A DNA stretch of 64,000 nucleotides from Paenibacillus sp. AN1007. GTDB taxonomy: Bacteria > Bacillota > Bacilli > Paenibacillales > Paenibacillaceae. The stretch lies in NCBI RefSeq assembly GCF_040702995.1, contig NZ_CP159992.1, forward strand, positions 5,343,501-5,407,500. Reading direction: 5' to 3'. The translations under genes were made by a program, and so were the position numbers. Shown here piece by piece: positions 24,679-33,049 of this stretch. Positions within the stretch are counted from its first letter, which is position 1. Each line of letters begins with the position of its first letter. The notes under the pieces were generated by a model that saw only the letters and a list, made by a program, of their open reading frames with translations, was not told the origin of the DNA and ran no database searches.

Positions 24679-25254
24679 TTACATTTGTGTGCTGCCCAAA
24701 AGCTCTGCTAACAATTTCGGTACAAATGTATCATCCATCGGCTCACCCGTGACCAGCATCCGGTAGAACACAGGCCCGTAGATCATGTCGATATACAGCC
24801 CAATGTCCAGTCCCTGCTTCAGCTCGCCGCGTTCTACACCTTTCTCCAGAATGCCCCATGCTTCACGGCGGCGCGGCTGAATATATCTGCTGCGGTATTC
24901 TTCCGCAAGAGCCGGATCAGACTGCCCCTCTCCGATAATCTGTGTAATGACTTTCCCTTCGGCACTTGTCAAAAATTGAACCAGATTCCCTGCATGAATA
25001 CGCACATCCTCTAATACAGAGCCCGTATCCGGCACCGGCAATCTGGCCGTTAATGCCGACATGTATCCGTCCAACATGACCGCCCCTTTGCTTGGCCACC
25101 ACTTATAGATCGTTGCTTTGCTCACCTGTGCACGTTCGGCAATCTTCTCCATCGTCACCGCAGCGAACCCATCCTCCAGCAGCAGTTCATATGCCGCCGT
25201 AAGGATTGCATTCTGGGTTTCCATGTTGCGGGGACGTCCTCTTTTTGCACTCAT
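24679..25254 (-). CDS. TetR/AcrR-family transcriptional regulator
   Basis: 191 residues. The N-terminal HTH is clear: AILTAAYELLLEDGFAAVTM, EKIAERAQVSKATIYKWWPS. The C-terminal part is a ligand-binding domain of the YcdC/TetR_C_33-like kind (GLYIDMIYGPVFYRMLVTG). ATG at 25254 follows GGAGGGG. It is divergent from an MFS pump gene across a region with three copies of an AACGTATCGT-type motif, so it should repress the pump and itself. Confidence 0.92.
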   Translation of the reverse strand: MSAKRGRPRNMETQNAILTAAYELLLEDGFAAVTMEKIAERAQVSKATIYKWWPSKGAVMLDGYMSALTARLPVPDTGSVLEDVRIHAGNLVQFLTSAEGKVITQIIGEGQSDPALAEEYRSRYIQPRRREAWGILEKGVERGELKQGLDIGLYIDMIYGPVFYRMLVTGEPMDDTFVPKLLAELLGSTQM

Positions 25255-25490
25255 TGCTGACCCCTCCATTGTAATCCTTTAAATAAGCTCAACTAAAGTA
25301 TTACACAATCACTTCAATGACAGAATAACCTTCCATCCGCTGTTATCCCCAGATTTTTTTAATTCCCTTTAATAAAGGGGAAAATCCGGTGATAAAGGCG
25401 ACCGCTTCGCTTTTCCAGGTTTTTTCTGTCCTCTCCGTTATTTGTGTAAAAATAGTTCAGCTGGATAGCTACAAAAATTAAATTATCAAA

Positions 25491-25500
25491 ACGATACGTT
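25491..25500. promoter_or_regulatory. Candidate TetR operator half, tetR side
   Basis: ACGATACGTT is the exact inverse of AACGTATCGT in the pump promoter at 25604-25613. On the minus strand it lies just after a TATAAT, so it would cover the tetR transcription start. Confidence 0.55.
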
Positions 25501-25591
25501 CATTATACTAAAATACAGCACCAATAGACATTTCAACTCCCCTTGCATTGCCGTTACATTTCTTTAAAATACCTTTTTTTATAACTGCCTA

Positions 25592-25620
25592 TTTACAATA
25601 CTAAACGTATCGTATATTAT
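25592..25620 (+). promoter_or_regulatory. MFS pump promoter with embedded operator
   Basis: TTTACA (25592-25597), 17-base spacer, TATTAT (25615-25620). The spacer is filled by ACTAAACGTATCGTA, so a bound TetR protein would block RNA polymerase. Confidence 0.7.
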
Positions 25621-25632
25621 TTAGATATAAAT

Positions 25633-25651
25633 AGTAAACGGAACGTTTAGT
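25633..25651. promoter_or_regulatory. Palindromic TetR operator
   Basis: AGTAAACG-GAA-CGTTTAGT is a 19-bp near-perfect palindrome (one mismatch) just after the pump -10. Its half AC(T)AAACG matches the motif in the promoter spacer. Confidence 0.65.
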
Positions 25652-25726
25652 AATAACACCGCAAGTCATCACAGTTAGTACATGCATCTGTGTCACCCAT
25701 CCTATATTTTATTGGAGGTCGAATTT

Positions 25727-26947
25727 ATGAATACGAAACAAAGCCAAGTTGCCCAACCGACGAATACTGCAGTGCCTGGCTGGATTATTTTCCTGCTCGC
25801 CGCCTCCTGCGGTTTGATCGTCGCCAATCTGTATTACGCTCAGACGGTTCTCGGACCGATCAGCACCACAACAGGCCTTTCTTCTGGGGCTGCCGGTCTG
25901 ATTGTAACCCTCACACAAATCGGATATGTCATTGGTCTGCTGTTCATCGTGCCGCTCAGTGATGTTATGGAGAATCGCCGTTTAATGATCCTGTTTCTTA
26001 CCCTACTCGCTGCCGCGCTAATTACCGCCACCTTTTCTACAAGTGCTTTTCTCTTCCTCACGGCTTCGCTGCTCATCGGCATCGGGTCCGTTGTGGCACA
26101 AATTCTCGTACCCTATGCCACGTACCTGACCTCCGAAGAGCAGCGCGGACAGGTAGTCGGCAATGTCATGAGCGGCCTGCTGCTCGGCATTATGCTCGCA
26201 CGCCCTGTCGCCAGCTTTATCACCAGCATTTGGAACTGGCAGGCAGTCTTTGCATTCTCGGCCGTGGTAATCGCCCTGCTCATGCTGCTGCTGTCACGGG
26301 CACTTCCCGTTCGTCAGCCTGAGCCGAACTTGAAGTACGGACAATTGATCCTGTCTCTCTTCACGCTGCTCCGCACGCTGCCTATGCTGCGGCGCCGGGC
26401 ATTCTATCAGGCCAGTCTGTTCGGTGCGTTCAGCCTGTTCTGGACAACGGTCCCTCTAAGGCTGGCAGATGATTTCGGCTTGTCCCAGCAGGGCATTGCC
26501 TGGTTTGCTCTGGCAGGCGTGGGCGGTGCTGTTGCCGCTCCGATTGCCGGAAGATGGGCAGACCGCGGCTTCACCCGGGTACTCACCGGAGCCGCTATGG
26601 TGATTGCTGCTGCCGCCTTTGGTCTGGCATATCTGTTTCAGAGCCATTCTACACCGGCCTTGATCCTGCTGGTTGTCGCCGCCATCACGCTGGATATGGC
26701 TGTATCCGGCAATCTGGTGCTGGGACAGCGCATCATCTACTCCCTTGGCAGCGAGGCGAGAGGACGAGTGAACGGTCTGTTTATGTCAATCTTTTTCATC
26801 GGAGGTGCCATAGGTTCTTCACTCGGAAGCTGGTCTTATGCCCATGGCGGCTGGAACCTTACTACGCTCATTGGCCTAGTTATGCCGCTGCTCGCCCTGC
26901 TGTACTACTTCACAGAGAAAAAGGTTACAGCCGTAAGCGGCACATAA
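25727..26947 (+). CDS. MFS transporter (drug/arabinose efflux type)
   Basis: 406 residues, twelve predicted spans. The N-terminal half has the family motifs LIVANLYYAQTVLGPIS and VIGLLFIVPLSDVMENRR, the latter being the motif A loop; the C-terminal half has GRWADRGFTR and GRVNGLFMSIFFIGGAIGSS. GGAGGTCG precedes the ATG at 25727. With the divergent TetR regulator it forms an inducible efflux unit; the substrate is unknown. Confidence 0.92.
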   Translation: MNTKQSQVAQPTNTAVPGWIIFLLAASCGLIVANLYYAQTVLGPISTTTGLSSGAAGLIVTLTQIGYVIGLLFIVPLSDVMENRRLMILFLTLLAAALITATFSTSAFLFLTASLLIGIGSVVAQILVPYATYLTSEEQRGQVVGNVMSGLLLGIMLARPVASFITSIWNWQAVFAFSAVVIALLMLLLSRALPVRQPEPNLKYGQLILSLFTLLRTLPMLRRRAFYQASLFGAFSLFWTTVPLRLADDFGLSQQGIAWFALAGVGGAVAAPIAGRWADRGFTRVLTGAAMVIAAAAFGLAYLFQSHSTPALILLVVAAITLDMAVSGNLVLGQRIIYSLGSEARGRVNGLFMSIFFIGGAIGSSLGSWSYAHGGWNLTTLIGLVMPLLALLYYFTEKKVTAVSGT

Positions 26948-26960
26948 CCTGTATCTGTAC

Positions 26961-27038
26961 CTTTATCTTTATCTTTATCTTTATCTTTGTCTTTATCTTT
27001 GTCTTTGTCTTTGTCTTTGTCTTTGTCTTTGTCTTTGC
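26961..27038. repeat. Hexanucleotide tandem repeat, 13 units (CTTTAT/CTTTGT)
   Basis: Thirteen perfect or near-perfect hexamers: four CTTTAT, one CTTTGT, one CTTTAT, six CTTTGT, one CTTTGC, fading into CTGTAC and CTTTAC. The array starts 14 bases after the pump stop codon. The following bases to 27178 remain pyrimidine-rich but hold no gene. Confidence 0.92.
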
Positions 27039-27178
27039 CTGTACCTTTACCTCTGCCCGTACCAGTCTATACTTTATATACTTTTATCGTTACCTTTCCC
27101 TGCGGTTGTCTTCCTCCATTCCATCTGCATCTCCACCATATACAGAGCATTCATTTAAAAATGCCCCCTATACAAAGC

Positions 27179-27222
27179 AAGGGCAGAGGCCATCCATAGG
27201 ATAGCTTCTGCCCTTATTGTTA
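27179..27222. terminator. Terminator downstream of the MFS pump
   Basis: AAGGGCAGA (27179-27187) pairs with TCTGCCCTT (27207-27215), followed by ATTGTTATG. From 27223 to 27395 no gene is seen. Confidence 0.8.
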
Positions 27223-27395
27223 TGTTCGTACCTCGTGCGGACAAGTCATTCTGTCCTGCGCTAGTCACCGCTACTCTGCTCCGCTCTGTTCCGTTCTGTT
27301 TCGTTCCAACCAGACGCGACAACCTGAATGCTGTAGCTGTACCCCAGCTGTACCCTTTTTGAAGCGTATCCCCAGACCAGCCTTATTTCATTACA

Positions 27396-27806
27396 CTATT
27401 TCATTACACTAAACTTCTTGGTCATTGCCCGAACGGACTCGTCTTCTCCCCATACAATGACACCTACGACTTTGGTCGCCTCCAATGTCATCGATGCAAT
27501 CTCACTTGCATATTGTTCAAAAGCATTATTCAGGGACTGGCCCGTCTGTGTAAAAACAAGATGTCTCAAACTGCCGTTATCCTCGGAGCAGGATTTGACC
27601 AGATTGATCAGTTGATTCTCTCCCGCCTTCAAAATGACGGTGCTGTATCGGATACCCGCATGCTGAACACCGCTCTGATCCAATACAGGCTGATCCGAAT
27701 ACAACCCCGGCTCATTCAGGGCAGCTTGTCCCATGAGAAGCGCTGCCGCATTGGCTGCGGCCCCCTGCTCCAGATTTTTATCCAATATAATTGCAATTCT
27801 CTTCAT
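27396..27806 (-). CDS. DUF2000 family protein
   Basis: 136 residues, starting MKRIAIILDKNLEQGAAANA, with VVGVIVWGEDESVRAMTKKF near the end. This is the DUF2000 family, of peptidyl-tRNA-hydrolase-II-like fold and unknown activity. The ATG overlaps the stop of the upstream gene as ATGA, so translation is coupled. Its neighbours (prephenate-dehydratase-like protein, ATP-grasp ligase, exporter) suggest a part in a small amino-acid or dipeptide pathway. Confidence 0.82.
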   Translation of the reverse strand: MKRIAIILDKNLEQGAAANAAALLMGQAALNEPGLYSDQPVLDQSGVQHAGIRYSTVILKAGENQLINLVKSCSEDNGSLRHLVFTQTGQSLNNAFEQYASEIASMTLEATKVVGVIVWGEDESVRAMTKKFSVMK

Positions 27807-28366
27807 ACGAGTGCATTCACCCTCTGTGGTTTTTTCGTAAAGCATACCCAGGGCATTTGGATTCCCTCGCGCAGCACTTTGTACGTCACCAGTCCGTAAT
27901 GATCCGCACAGAGCTGGTTCGTGAGCGCAATCGAGGTCTCCGTATTCAGCATGACCTGCCTGCAAGCCTCAGGGTTGGAAGATACCGTGCTGTTCTCTCT
28001 ATAGGCAGTATTCAGTTCAGATAACAAGTATGTAGTTGCCGGATGATGATAAATCGTATCAATCTGCTCCGGACATACGGCATGGAAGCCGGACAGTACC
28101 AGTGCAGGAATTTTCTCTACAAAGCTTTCGGACACGACCAGATCTGAATCCATAATGAAGCTGTTCAGCTTGGGATACGCTCCGGGAACTAACAAACAGG
28201 AGATCACACCTGATTTCAGGTCTTCTGCAGCTGCTTCAAATTCGGGGTATGGCTTAATCATATCAGAATTATCCAGTTTTTTCGCAATATGCATGCTGCA
28301 GGTCAGGAAACCATCATTATCGCCCAATGTACCCAGTATGGCGTATTTATCTTTGGTTATCTCCAT
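27803..28366 (-). CDS. Prephenate dehydratase/BacA-like protein
   Basis: 187 residues. The start KYAILGTLGDNDGFLTCSMH and the segment LLVPGAYPKLNSFIMDSDLV resemble the periplasmic-binding-like fold of prephenate dehydratase and of the bacilysin enzyme BacA (LVPNAY-type motif). The usual catalytic Thr-rich segment and ACT domain of true prephenate dehydratases were not seen, so it may be a decarboxylase-like or non-catalytic relative. GGGAGG precedes the ATG by 12 bases. A strong divergent promoter region links it with the ATP-grasp gene. Confidence 0.6.
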   Translation of the reverse strand: MEITKDKYAILGTLGDNDGFLTCSMHIAKKLDNSDMIKPYPEFEAAAEDLKSGVISCLLVPGAYPKLNSFIMDSDLVVSESFVEKIPALVLSGFHAVCPEQIDTIYHHPATTYLLSELNTAYRENSTVSSNPEACRQVMLNTETSIALTNQLCADHYGLVTYKVLREGIQMPWVCFTKKPQRVNALV

Positions 28367-28408
28367 TTTTTTCTATTTCCTCCCTTTATTTTTCCAATTC
28401 GGTACGAT

Positions 28409-28435
28409 ATTATACCAAAAAATTCCTGCTGTCAA
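28409..28435 (-). promoter_or_regulatory. Promoter of the BacA-like/DUF2000 operon
   Basis: Minus strand TTGACA, 15 bases, TGG-TATAAT: consensus -35, consensus -10 and TGn extension with a short spacer. Confidence 0.7.
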
Positions 28436-28495
28436 TTAACACTTTAACGTAACAAAAATATGTATTCTTGTGCATATATTTTTACAAAAAATGTA

Positions 28496-28523
28496 TTGTA
28501 TATGGAAAATAATGAGCTATAAT
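28496..28523 (+). promoter_or_regulatory. Promoter of the ATP-grasp/MFS operon
   Basis: TTGTAT, 16 bases, TATAAT, about 50 bases before the ATP-grasp start. Divergent from the promoter at 28409-28435, about 60 bases away, so the two operons may be co-regulated. Confidence 0.65.
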
Positions 28524-28573
28524 GTTATGAAATCCATTTTTTATGTTTTCAACTTCATTTTCGGGGAGGATTT

Positions 28574-29815
28574 ATGAAAACGATCGTATACATATCCGAT
28601 TTCAGGCTTCCATTGAATTTAAACTTCGTGAAACCTCTAACCAAGTTTACAGACTGCCATAAAATTCTGATTATTGAACGGCATCAATTACATCATCCCG
28701 AGCGGCTCGAACCATATTTTGATGAAATAAGGTATGTTGATTATCTTGAATCTGTGGATGCCATCCGGGGACATATCCTTCAAATTTTGCAATCGCACTC
28801 CATCATTGCTTTGTTAACTCCGGGTGAGAATGCCATAGAGATCGGCGGACAACTCCGTTCCGAATTCGGGATTCCTGGAATGCAGCGTAATCAGGCCGAG
28901 GCAGTTCGTAACAAATGGATTATGAAACAGATGCTGCATCAGCGCGGAATTCGCACGTCCCGAACAGCCATTGCGCTCCAGCAGCAGGACTATCTTCGTT
29001 TCTCTGCTGCGTATGGGTTCCCGATTATTGTGAAGCCGCTCAGCGGGTACGGGAGTATCAACACGTTTAAATTGTCCAGCATGGAAGAATTGCTGCATTA
29101 CCTGCAGCATACAAGACAAGAGCAGCAGCGTGATCTGCTGGAAGAGTTCATTCAGGGTACAGAATTCCATTGTGACTCCATTGTGTGCCGGGGAGAAGTG
29201 GTTTTCGCTTCCGTTTCCCAGTACCTCTATAACTGTTTGGATATCGCAACGCAGCAGAAACCTCCGGCCAGCATTACCTTCCCCAAGGGCACAGAAGCGG
29301 ATTTTATTCAACGTATCCAGGATATCAATAGACAAGTCATTGCCGCGCTTGGCATCAATCAATCTGTGACTCATGCCGAGCTGTTCCTCACGCCGGAAGG
29401 AGAAGTGGTTTTCGGAGAGATCGGAGCAAGAATCGGAGGTTCGCATGTGATGCCGCCTTGTATCAGGAATACGCACGGTGTGGATCTTTTTGAAGCCGTT
29501 ACGGATCTGGAGCTTGGCACATATGCCTTTACGCAGCAGGAGACCAGTAACCAATTCACGGGTATGATCTGCTTCCCTTCACGCGCAGGTGTGATCCAGC
29601 ACATCTCCGGGAGAGAGGATTATAAGGATGTTCCAGGCATCATTGAATTTAACGTCTCCTATGAAGTGGGGCAGCATGCAGGAGATGTAAACGACACGAT
29701 GACCCGGTCAGGGTTCGCCATTGTGGAGGGTGATTCGTTCGAGGAACTACGTCAGACGCTGCTGGATATGTATGATCGATTCGTCATTGAGGTTGCGGTT
29801 CCCGAGAACGTGTAG
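28574..29815 (+). CDS. ATP-grasp domain ligase (BacD-like)
   Basis: 413-residue ATP-grasp enzyme of the carboxylate-amine ligase type. Lys and Gly-rich loop IIVKPLSGYGSINTF bind ATP; EEFIQGTEFHCDSIV and AELFLTPEGEVVFGEIGARIGGSH supply the metal and carboxylate contacts. The N-terminal pre-ATP-grasp domain and ~110-residue C-terminal domain give the length of L-amino-acid ligases such as BacD. The GGGGAGG site precedes the ATG. With a MFS exporter downstream and a BacA-like protein divergent, synthesis of a dipeptide or modified amino acid is likely; substrates are unknown. Confidence 0.88.
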   Translation: MKTIVYISDFRLPLNLNFVKPLTKFTDCHKILIIERHQLHHPERLEPYFDEIRYVDYLESVDAIRGHILQILQSHSIIALLTPGENAIEIGGQLRSEFGIPGMQRNQAEAVRNKWIMKQMLHQRGIRTSRTAIALQQQDYLRFSAAYGFPIIVKPLSGYGSINTFKLSSMEELLHYLQHTRQEQQRDLLEEFIQGTEFHCDSIVCRGEVVFASVSQYLYNCLDIATQQKPPASITFPKGTEADFIQRIQDINRQVIAALGINQSVTHAELFLTPEGEVVFGEIGARIGGSHVMPPCIRNTHGVDLFEAVTDLELGTYAFTQQETSNQFTGMICFPSRAGVIQHISGREDYKDVPGIIEFNVSYEVGQHAGDVNDTMTRSGFAIVEGDSFEELRQTLLDMYDRFVIEVAVPENV

Positions 29816-29890
29816 ATAACCAAGAAGATGCGGAGATCGACCTGAACAATGGTGGTTTGTTACTAGGAATTGGGGGATTCTTGGGGAGGA

Positions 29891-31285
29891 ATGAAACGAT
29901 TGTCTTTATTCAAAACATACGCGGGACTGAGCCGCGACATCTATTTTCTCTGCCTGGCAAGAACCATTAACAGCACGGGGGATTTTATTTTCTCGCTGAT
30001 TACCTTGGTGCTTACCCTACAGATGGGCATGAGTGTGGTCAGTGCGGGTATTTTTGTATCTATGGCGGCTCTGATTAGCGGCCCCGGTGTACTGCTTGGC
30101 GGCTATTTGAGTGATCTGATCGGCAAAAAAACGATTATTGTCTCCGGGCAGGTTTTGTCTGCCCTCATGATCATGAGCTGTGCCTTCTGGTCAGGCACGA
30201 TCACCATCGGTTATCTTCTGATTGCGGTCATGTTCTTCATCAGTATTACGCGCCCGGCGTATAACGCCTTCATTATTCAATTGTGCCCGGAAGAGAAGGA
30301 GCGAAAATCGGCCTTTTCCCTGATGTATCTCGGAGCCAATCTCGGTATAGCGCTTGGGCCGCTGATTGCCGGATTTTTTATCAAGGATTACGTGCATATC
30401 GTCTTCATGAGCATCGGTGCAGTATTTCTGTTCTCTACCTTCATTATCTGGAAGAAGGTTCATGTTCGGGTAAGTGACGACCAGGCTTTGCAGACTACGA
30501 CTGAAAATTGGGCACATCATGTACATACACAGCAACCACAGGGGGAGCAACAGCCAGGTGAGAAGCAGCATCACCAGCCGGGGCAGCAAAATCCTAAACA
30601 AGGCAGCTCTCCATTTCGACAGCAGCAAGGATCGAAGCCCTCGCCTTCGCCATTGCTCCCCATGCTGCTGAGGAATCCGCTTGTTTTCTTTTTCATCGTG
30701 GTATCCTTTCTTAACTATTTTATCTACATGCAGTACTCGTTTAGTCTGCCACTGCAGATGAATCATTCCTTTGGTGAAAATGGCGCTGCTTATTATGGCT
30801 CTGTCATGACCATTAACGCGATCAGTGTCATTCTTCTCACCACGGTGGTTCTGTCCGTGACGCGCAGTTTCACGGCTCTGAACTCCATCGCGACAGGCGC
30901 TCTTTTTTATGGCATCGGATTCGGTGCACTGTACCTGCTCGGTGATTGGCCTCATTTCACTATCGTTGTGGTGTCCACGGTGCTGTGGACGGTTGGAGAG
31001 ATTCTGGTGCAGACCAACATTAATTTGTATATCGCATCACGTGTACCCGACACCCATCAGGGAAGATTTAACGGCTTGCTGTTGTTCGTAGGTTGTCTGG
31101 GTTACACCCTTAGCCCTTATCTGACTGGCCTGTTCATTCGAGGCGTGAATATGGAGAGTGTATGGATTATTATTCTGGGTATCAGCCTGTTCTATGCGAT
31201 CTGTATGGTACTTCTCTGGTATGTTGAAAAAAGCTTCACAACCAAACGTGGAATCGAATCAACTGATTTCTCGAAAAGTGTCTAA
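29891..31285 (+). CDS. MFS transporter, probable product exporter
   Basis: About 464 residues, twelve spans (SLITLVLTLQMGMSVVSAGIF; LIGKKTIIVSGQVLSALMIM). Between spans 6 and 7 it carries an unusual ~50-residue hydrophilic insert rich in Gln, His, Pro and Gly (HTQQPQGEQQPGEKQHHQPG). ATG at 29891 follows GGGGAGG almost directly; the TTG at 29900 has better spacing and is possible. Located 75 bases after the ATP-grasp gene, it fits a BacE-like role in exporting the product and self-protection. Confidence 0.88.
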   Translation: MKRLSLFKTYAGLSRDIYFLCLARTINSTGDFIFSLITLVLTLQMGMSVVSAGIFVSMAALISGPGVLLGGYLSDLIGKKTIIVSGQVLSALMIMSCAFWSGTITIGYLLIAVMFFISITRPAYNAFIIQLCPEEKERKSAFSLMYLGANLGIALGPLIAGFFIKDYVHIVFMSIGAVFLFSTFIIWKKVHVRVSDDQALQTTTENWAHHVHTQQPQGEQQPGEKQHHQPGQQNPKQGSSPFRQQQGSKPSPSPLLPMLLRNPLVFFFIVVSFLNYFIYMQYSFSLPLQMNHSFGENGAAYYGSVMTINAISVILLTTVVLSVTRSFTALNSIATGALFYGIGFGALYLLGDWPHFTIVVVSTVLWTVGEILVQTNINLYIASRVPDTHQGRFNGLLLFVGCLGYTLSPYLTGLFIRGVNMESVWIIILGISLFYAICMVLLWYVEKSFTTKRGIESTDFSKSV

Positions 31286-31348
31286 GTCTGAGCCTCGGTA
31301 TATAAGAGCTTACTGCTTGTGCTAAAACAAAACGAGCAATCACACCAA

Positions 31349-31448
31349 AAAGGGACAATACTGAATTGGTTCTAAACGAAGGATATCCAAAAAAGATTTT
31401 TCGGATGTTACTACGCTCATTTGACCAAATCATCAGGATTGTCCCTTT
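31349..31448. repeat. 100-bp element with terminal inverted repeats (MITE candidate)
   Basis: AAAGGGACAAT at the left end is exactly inverted as ATTGTCCCTTT at the right end; the similarity extends inward (AAAGGGACAATACTGA versus AAAGGGACAATCCTGA) with TTGGT further in. No coding capacity. No clear target-site duplication was seen. It lies after the MFS stop and could also act as a large structured 3' end. Confidence 0.6.
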
Positions 31449-31627
31449 AGTTAATCTACTTTTAGTTAATCTATTTCTACTTGCCTTACTTTGCTTTTAC
31501 CCTTGTTAAGCCTTTGCTTTACCTACTACGTTTGTTTTGCTATGCCATTCCGCTTAACCCTCGTCTTACCTATCGTCTTACGCTTTGTCTTACATAAATC
31601 CAGCTTTCGGATGCTTGGCTGCAGAAT
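31449..31627. other. Pyrimidine-rich low-complexity gap
   Basis: Contains tandem TTTAGTTAATCTA words and repeated CTTAC/CTTTGC words but no gene. Similar pyrimidine-rich filler occurs at 38000-38230. Confidence 0.55.
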
Positions 31628-32733
31628 TTATTTCCGCAATCTGCGTGCACTTAATGCATGATGTCCATTTTGTAAAAAGGTGCTGCGCGTATTCTTCATC
31701 ATCTCGATTCGCTGCTCGGCCAGCTGATCTGCGGCAGCATAAGTAGGTATGCCTCCGGTACGAGAGCTTTCGAAAATTTTCTCAAGCGTAGTATAGATCT
31801 CTCCGATCTTCGCCCAAGCTCGCTCGGCGTGGTATCCGTTCAGCTCGTCGGCAATGTTAATCACACCGCCCGCATTAATGACATAATCCGGCGCGTATAC
31901 GATGCCTCTCTGATACAGCTCATCGCCATGGCGTGGTTCCAGCAGCTGATTGTTGGCACAGCCCGCAACAACTTTGGCTTTCAGTGTTCGGAGCGTATCA
32001 TCATTAATCGTGCCGCCGAGCGCACATGGCGCATAGATATCACACGCCACGCTTGTAATATCCGCCGGGTCAACAGCCTTTGCCCCATAACGATCTACCG
32101 CCAGCTTCACGGAATCCTTATGAATATCGGTTACGATGAGCTGTGCGCCTTCCTCGTACAGATACTTGCAGAGATGCATCGCTACATTCCCGACACCTTG
32201 AACGGCAATCGTCTTACCTTCCAGCAAATCGGTGCCGAAAGCTTCCTTCGCAGCTGCCTTGATGCCGCGGTATACCCCCCAAGCGGTTGCCGGCGAAGGG
32301 TTACCGGACGAGCCATAGCTTGCGGAGATGCCTGTGACATAATCGGTCTCCTGATGGATCAGATTCATGTCCTCTTCCGTGGTACCGACGTCTTCGGCGG
32401 TGATATAACGACCGTTCAAGCCTTGAATATAGCGGCCAAAGGCGCGGAACATCGCTTCATTTTTATCCCGGCGCGGATCTCCGATAATAACCGTTTTCCC
32501 CCCGCCCAGATTGAGGCCGGACACGGCGTTTTTGTATGTCATACCGCGAGCCAGGCGCAGTGCATCTTCAATAGCCGCTTCCTCTGAGGCGTATGTCCAC
32601 ATCCGTGTACCGCCAAGCGCAGGTCCAAGGGTCGTATCGTGTATGGCAATAATGGCTTTCAAGCCTGACTTCGGATCCTGGCATAGAACCAGTTCCTCAT
32701 AATCATGCTCTCCATTGCTTTAAACCAACTCAT
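31628..32733 (-). CDS. bcd: Leucine dehydrogenase, apparent frameshift near the N-terminus
   Basis: NAD-dependent branched-chain amino-acid dehydrogenase, converting leucine/valine/isoleucine to 2-oxo acids and ammonia. The catalytic region is intact: [15 protein letters not shown] with the catalytic Lys, ITAEDVGTT, the Rossmann motif [11 protein letters not shown] and [15 protein letters not shown]. The true start should be the ATG at 32733 (MSWFKAME), with GAGGAG upstream. At about 32708-32709 one base seems missing: the frame shifts and the expected [16 protein letters not shown] continues in the other frame. From the in-frame TTG at 32662 a 344-residue protein is open, lacking ~24 residues. 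Real mutation or base-calling error. Confidence 0.85.
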
Positions 32734-33049
32734 CTGCTAACCGTCTCCTCTACCATTTATGAGATAAATTTGCATTTGTATAATTAACACTCCACCCCTA
32801 TTTTACCCATATCCACCCAGTTTGTGCAAAATCACATTACCATGTTCGCTTTTCGCTTTGGAGTCGGATCGGTATTGCGATCCCAGTCCATACCGAATAC
32901 TTCCTTGAATAAAACTCGCCATAGCAAAAAGAGGCCCCGCCTGTCACGTCATGACTGGTCAGCCCCTCCAACAGCTTATACCTGATATGCAACCGCCAGC
33001 TTGTGCAGCTCGCAGCTGGTCAGGTCAGTATGCTCATACTCCATTCGCT
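32734..33049. other. Non-coding gap between leucine dehydrogenase and cdaS
   Basis: Holds the upstream region of the dehydrogenase. On the minus strand a GC-rich stretch ending GGGGCCTCTTTTT (about 32926-32970) may be the cdaS terminator, though its stem is irregular. Nothing else seen. Confidence 0.45.

Noticed and set aside
26554-27204. Plus-strand frame running through the hexamer array, encoding a long Phe-Ile/Phe-Val repeat
   Set aside because: A six-base repeat has no stops in a given frame, so the run of FIFIFVFV is an artefact of the tandem DNA; the upstream part is a shadow of the MFS gene.
28814-29554. Minus-strand frame opposite the ATP-grasp gene
   Set aside because: Shadow of a strongly supported ATP-grasp coding region; no start signals or domain.
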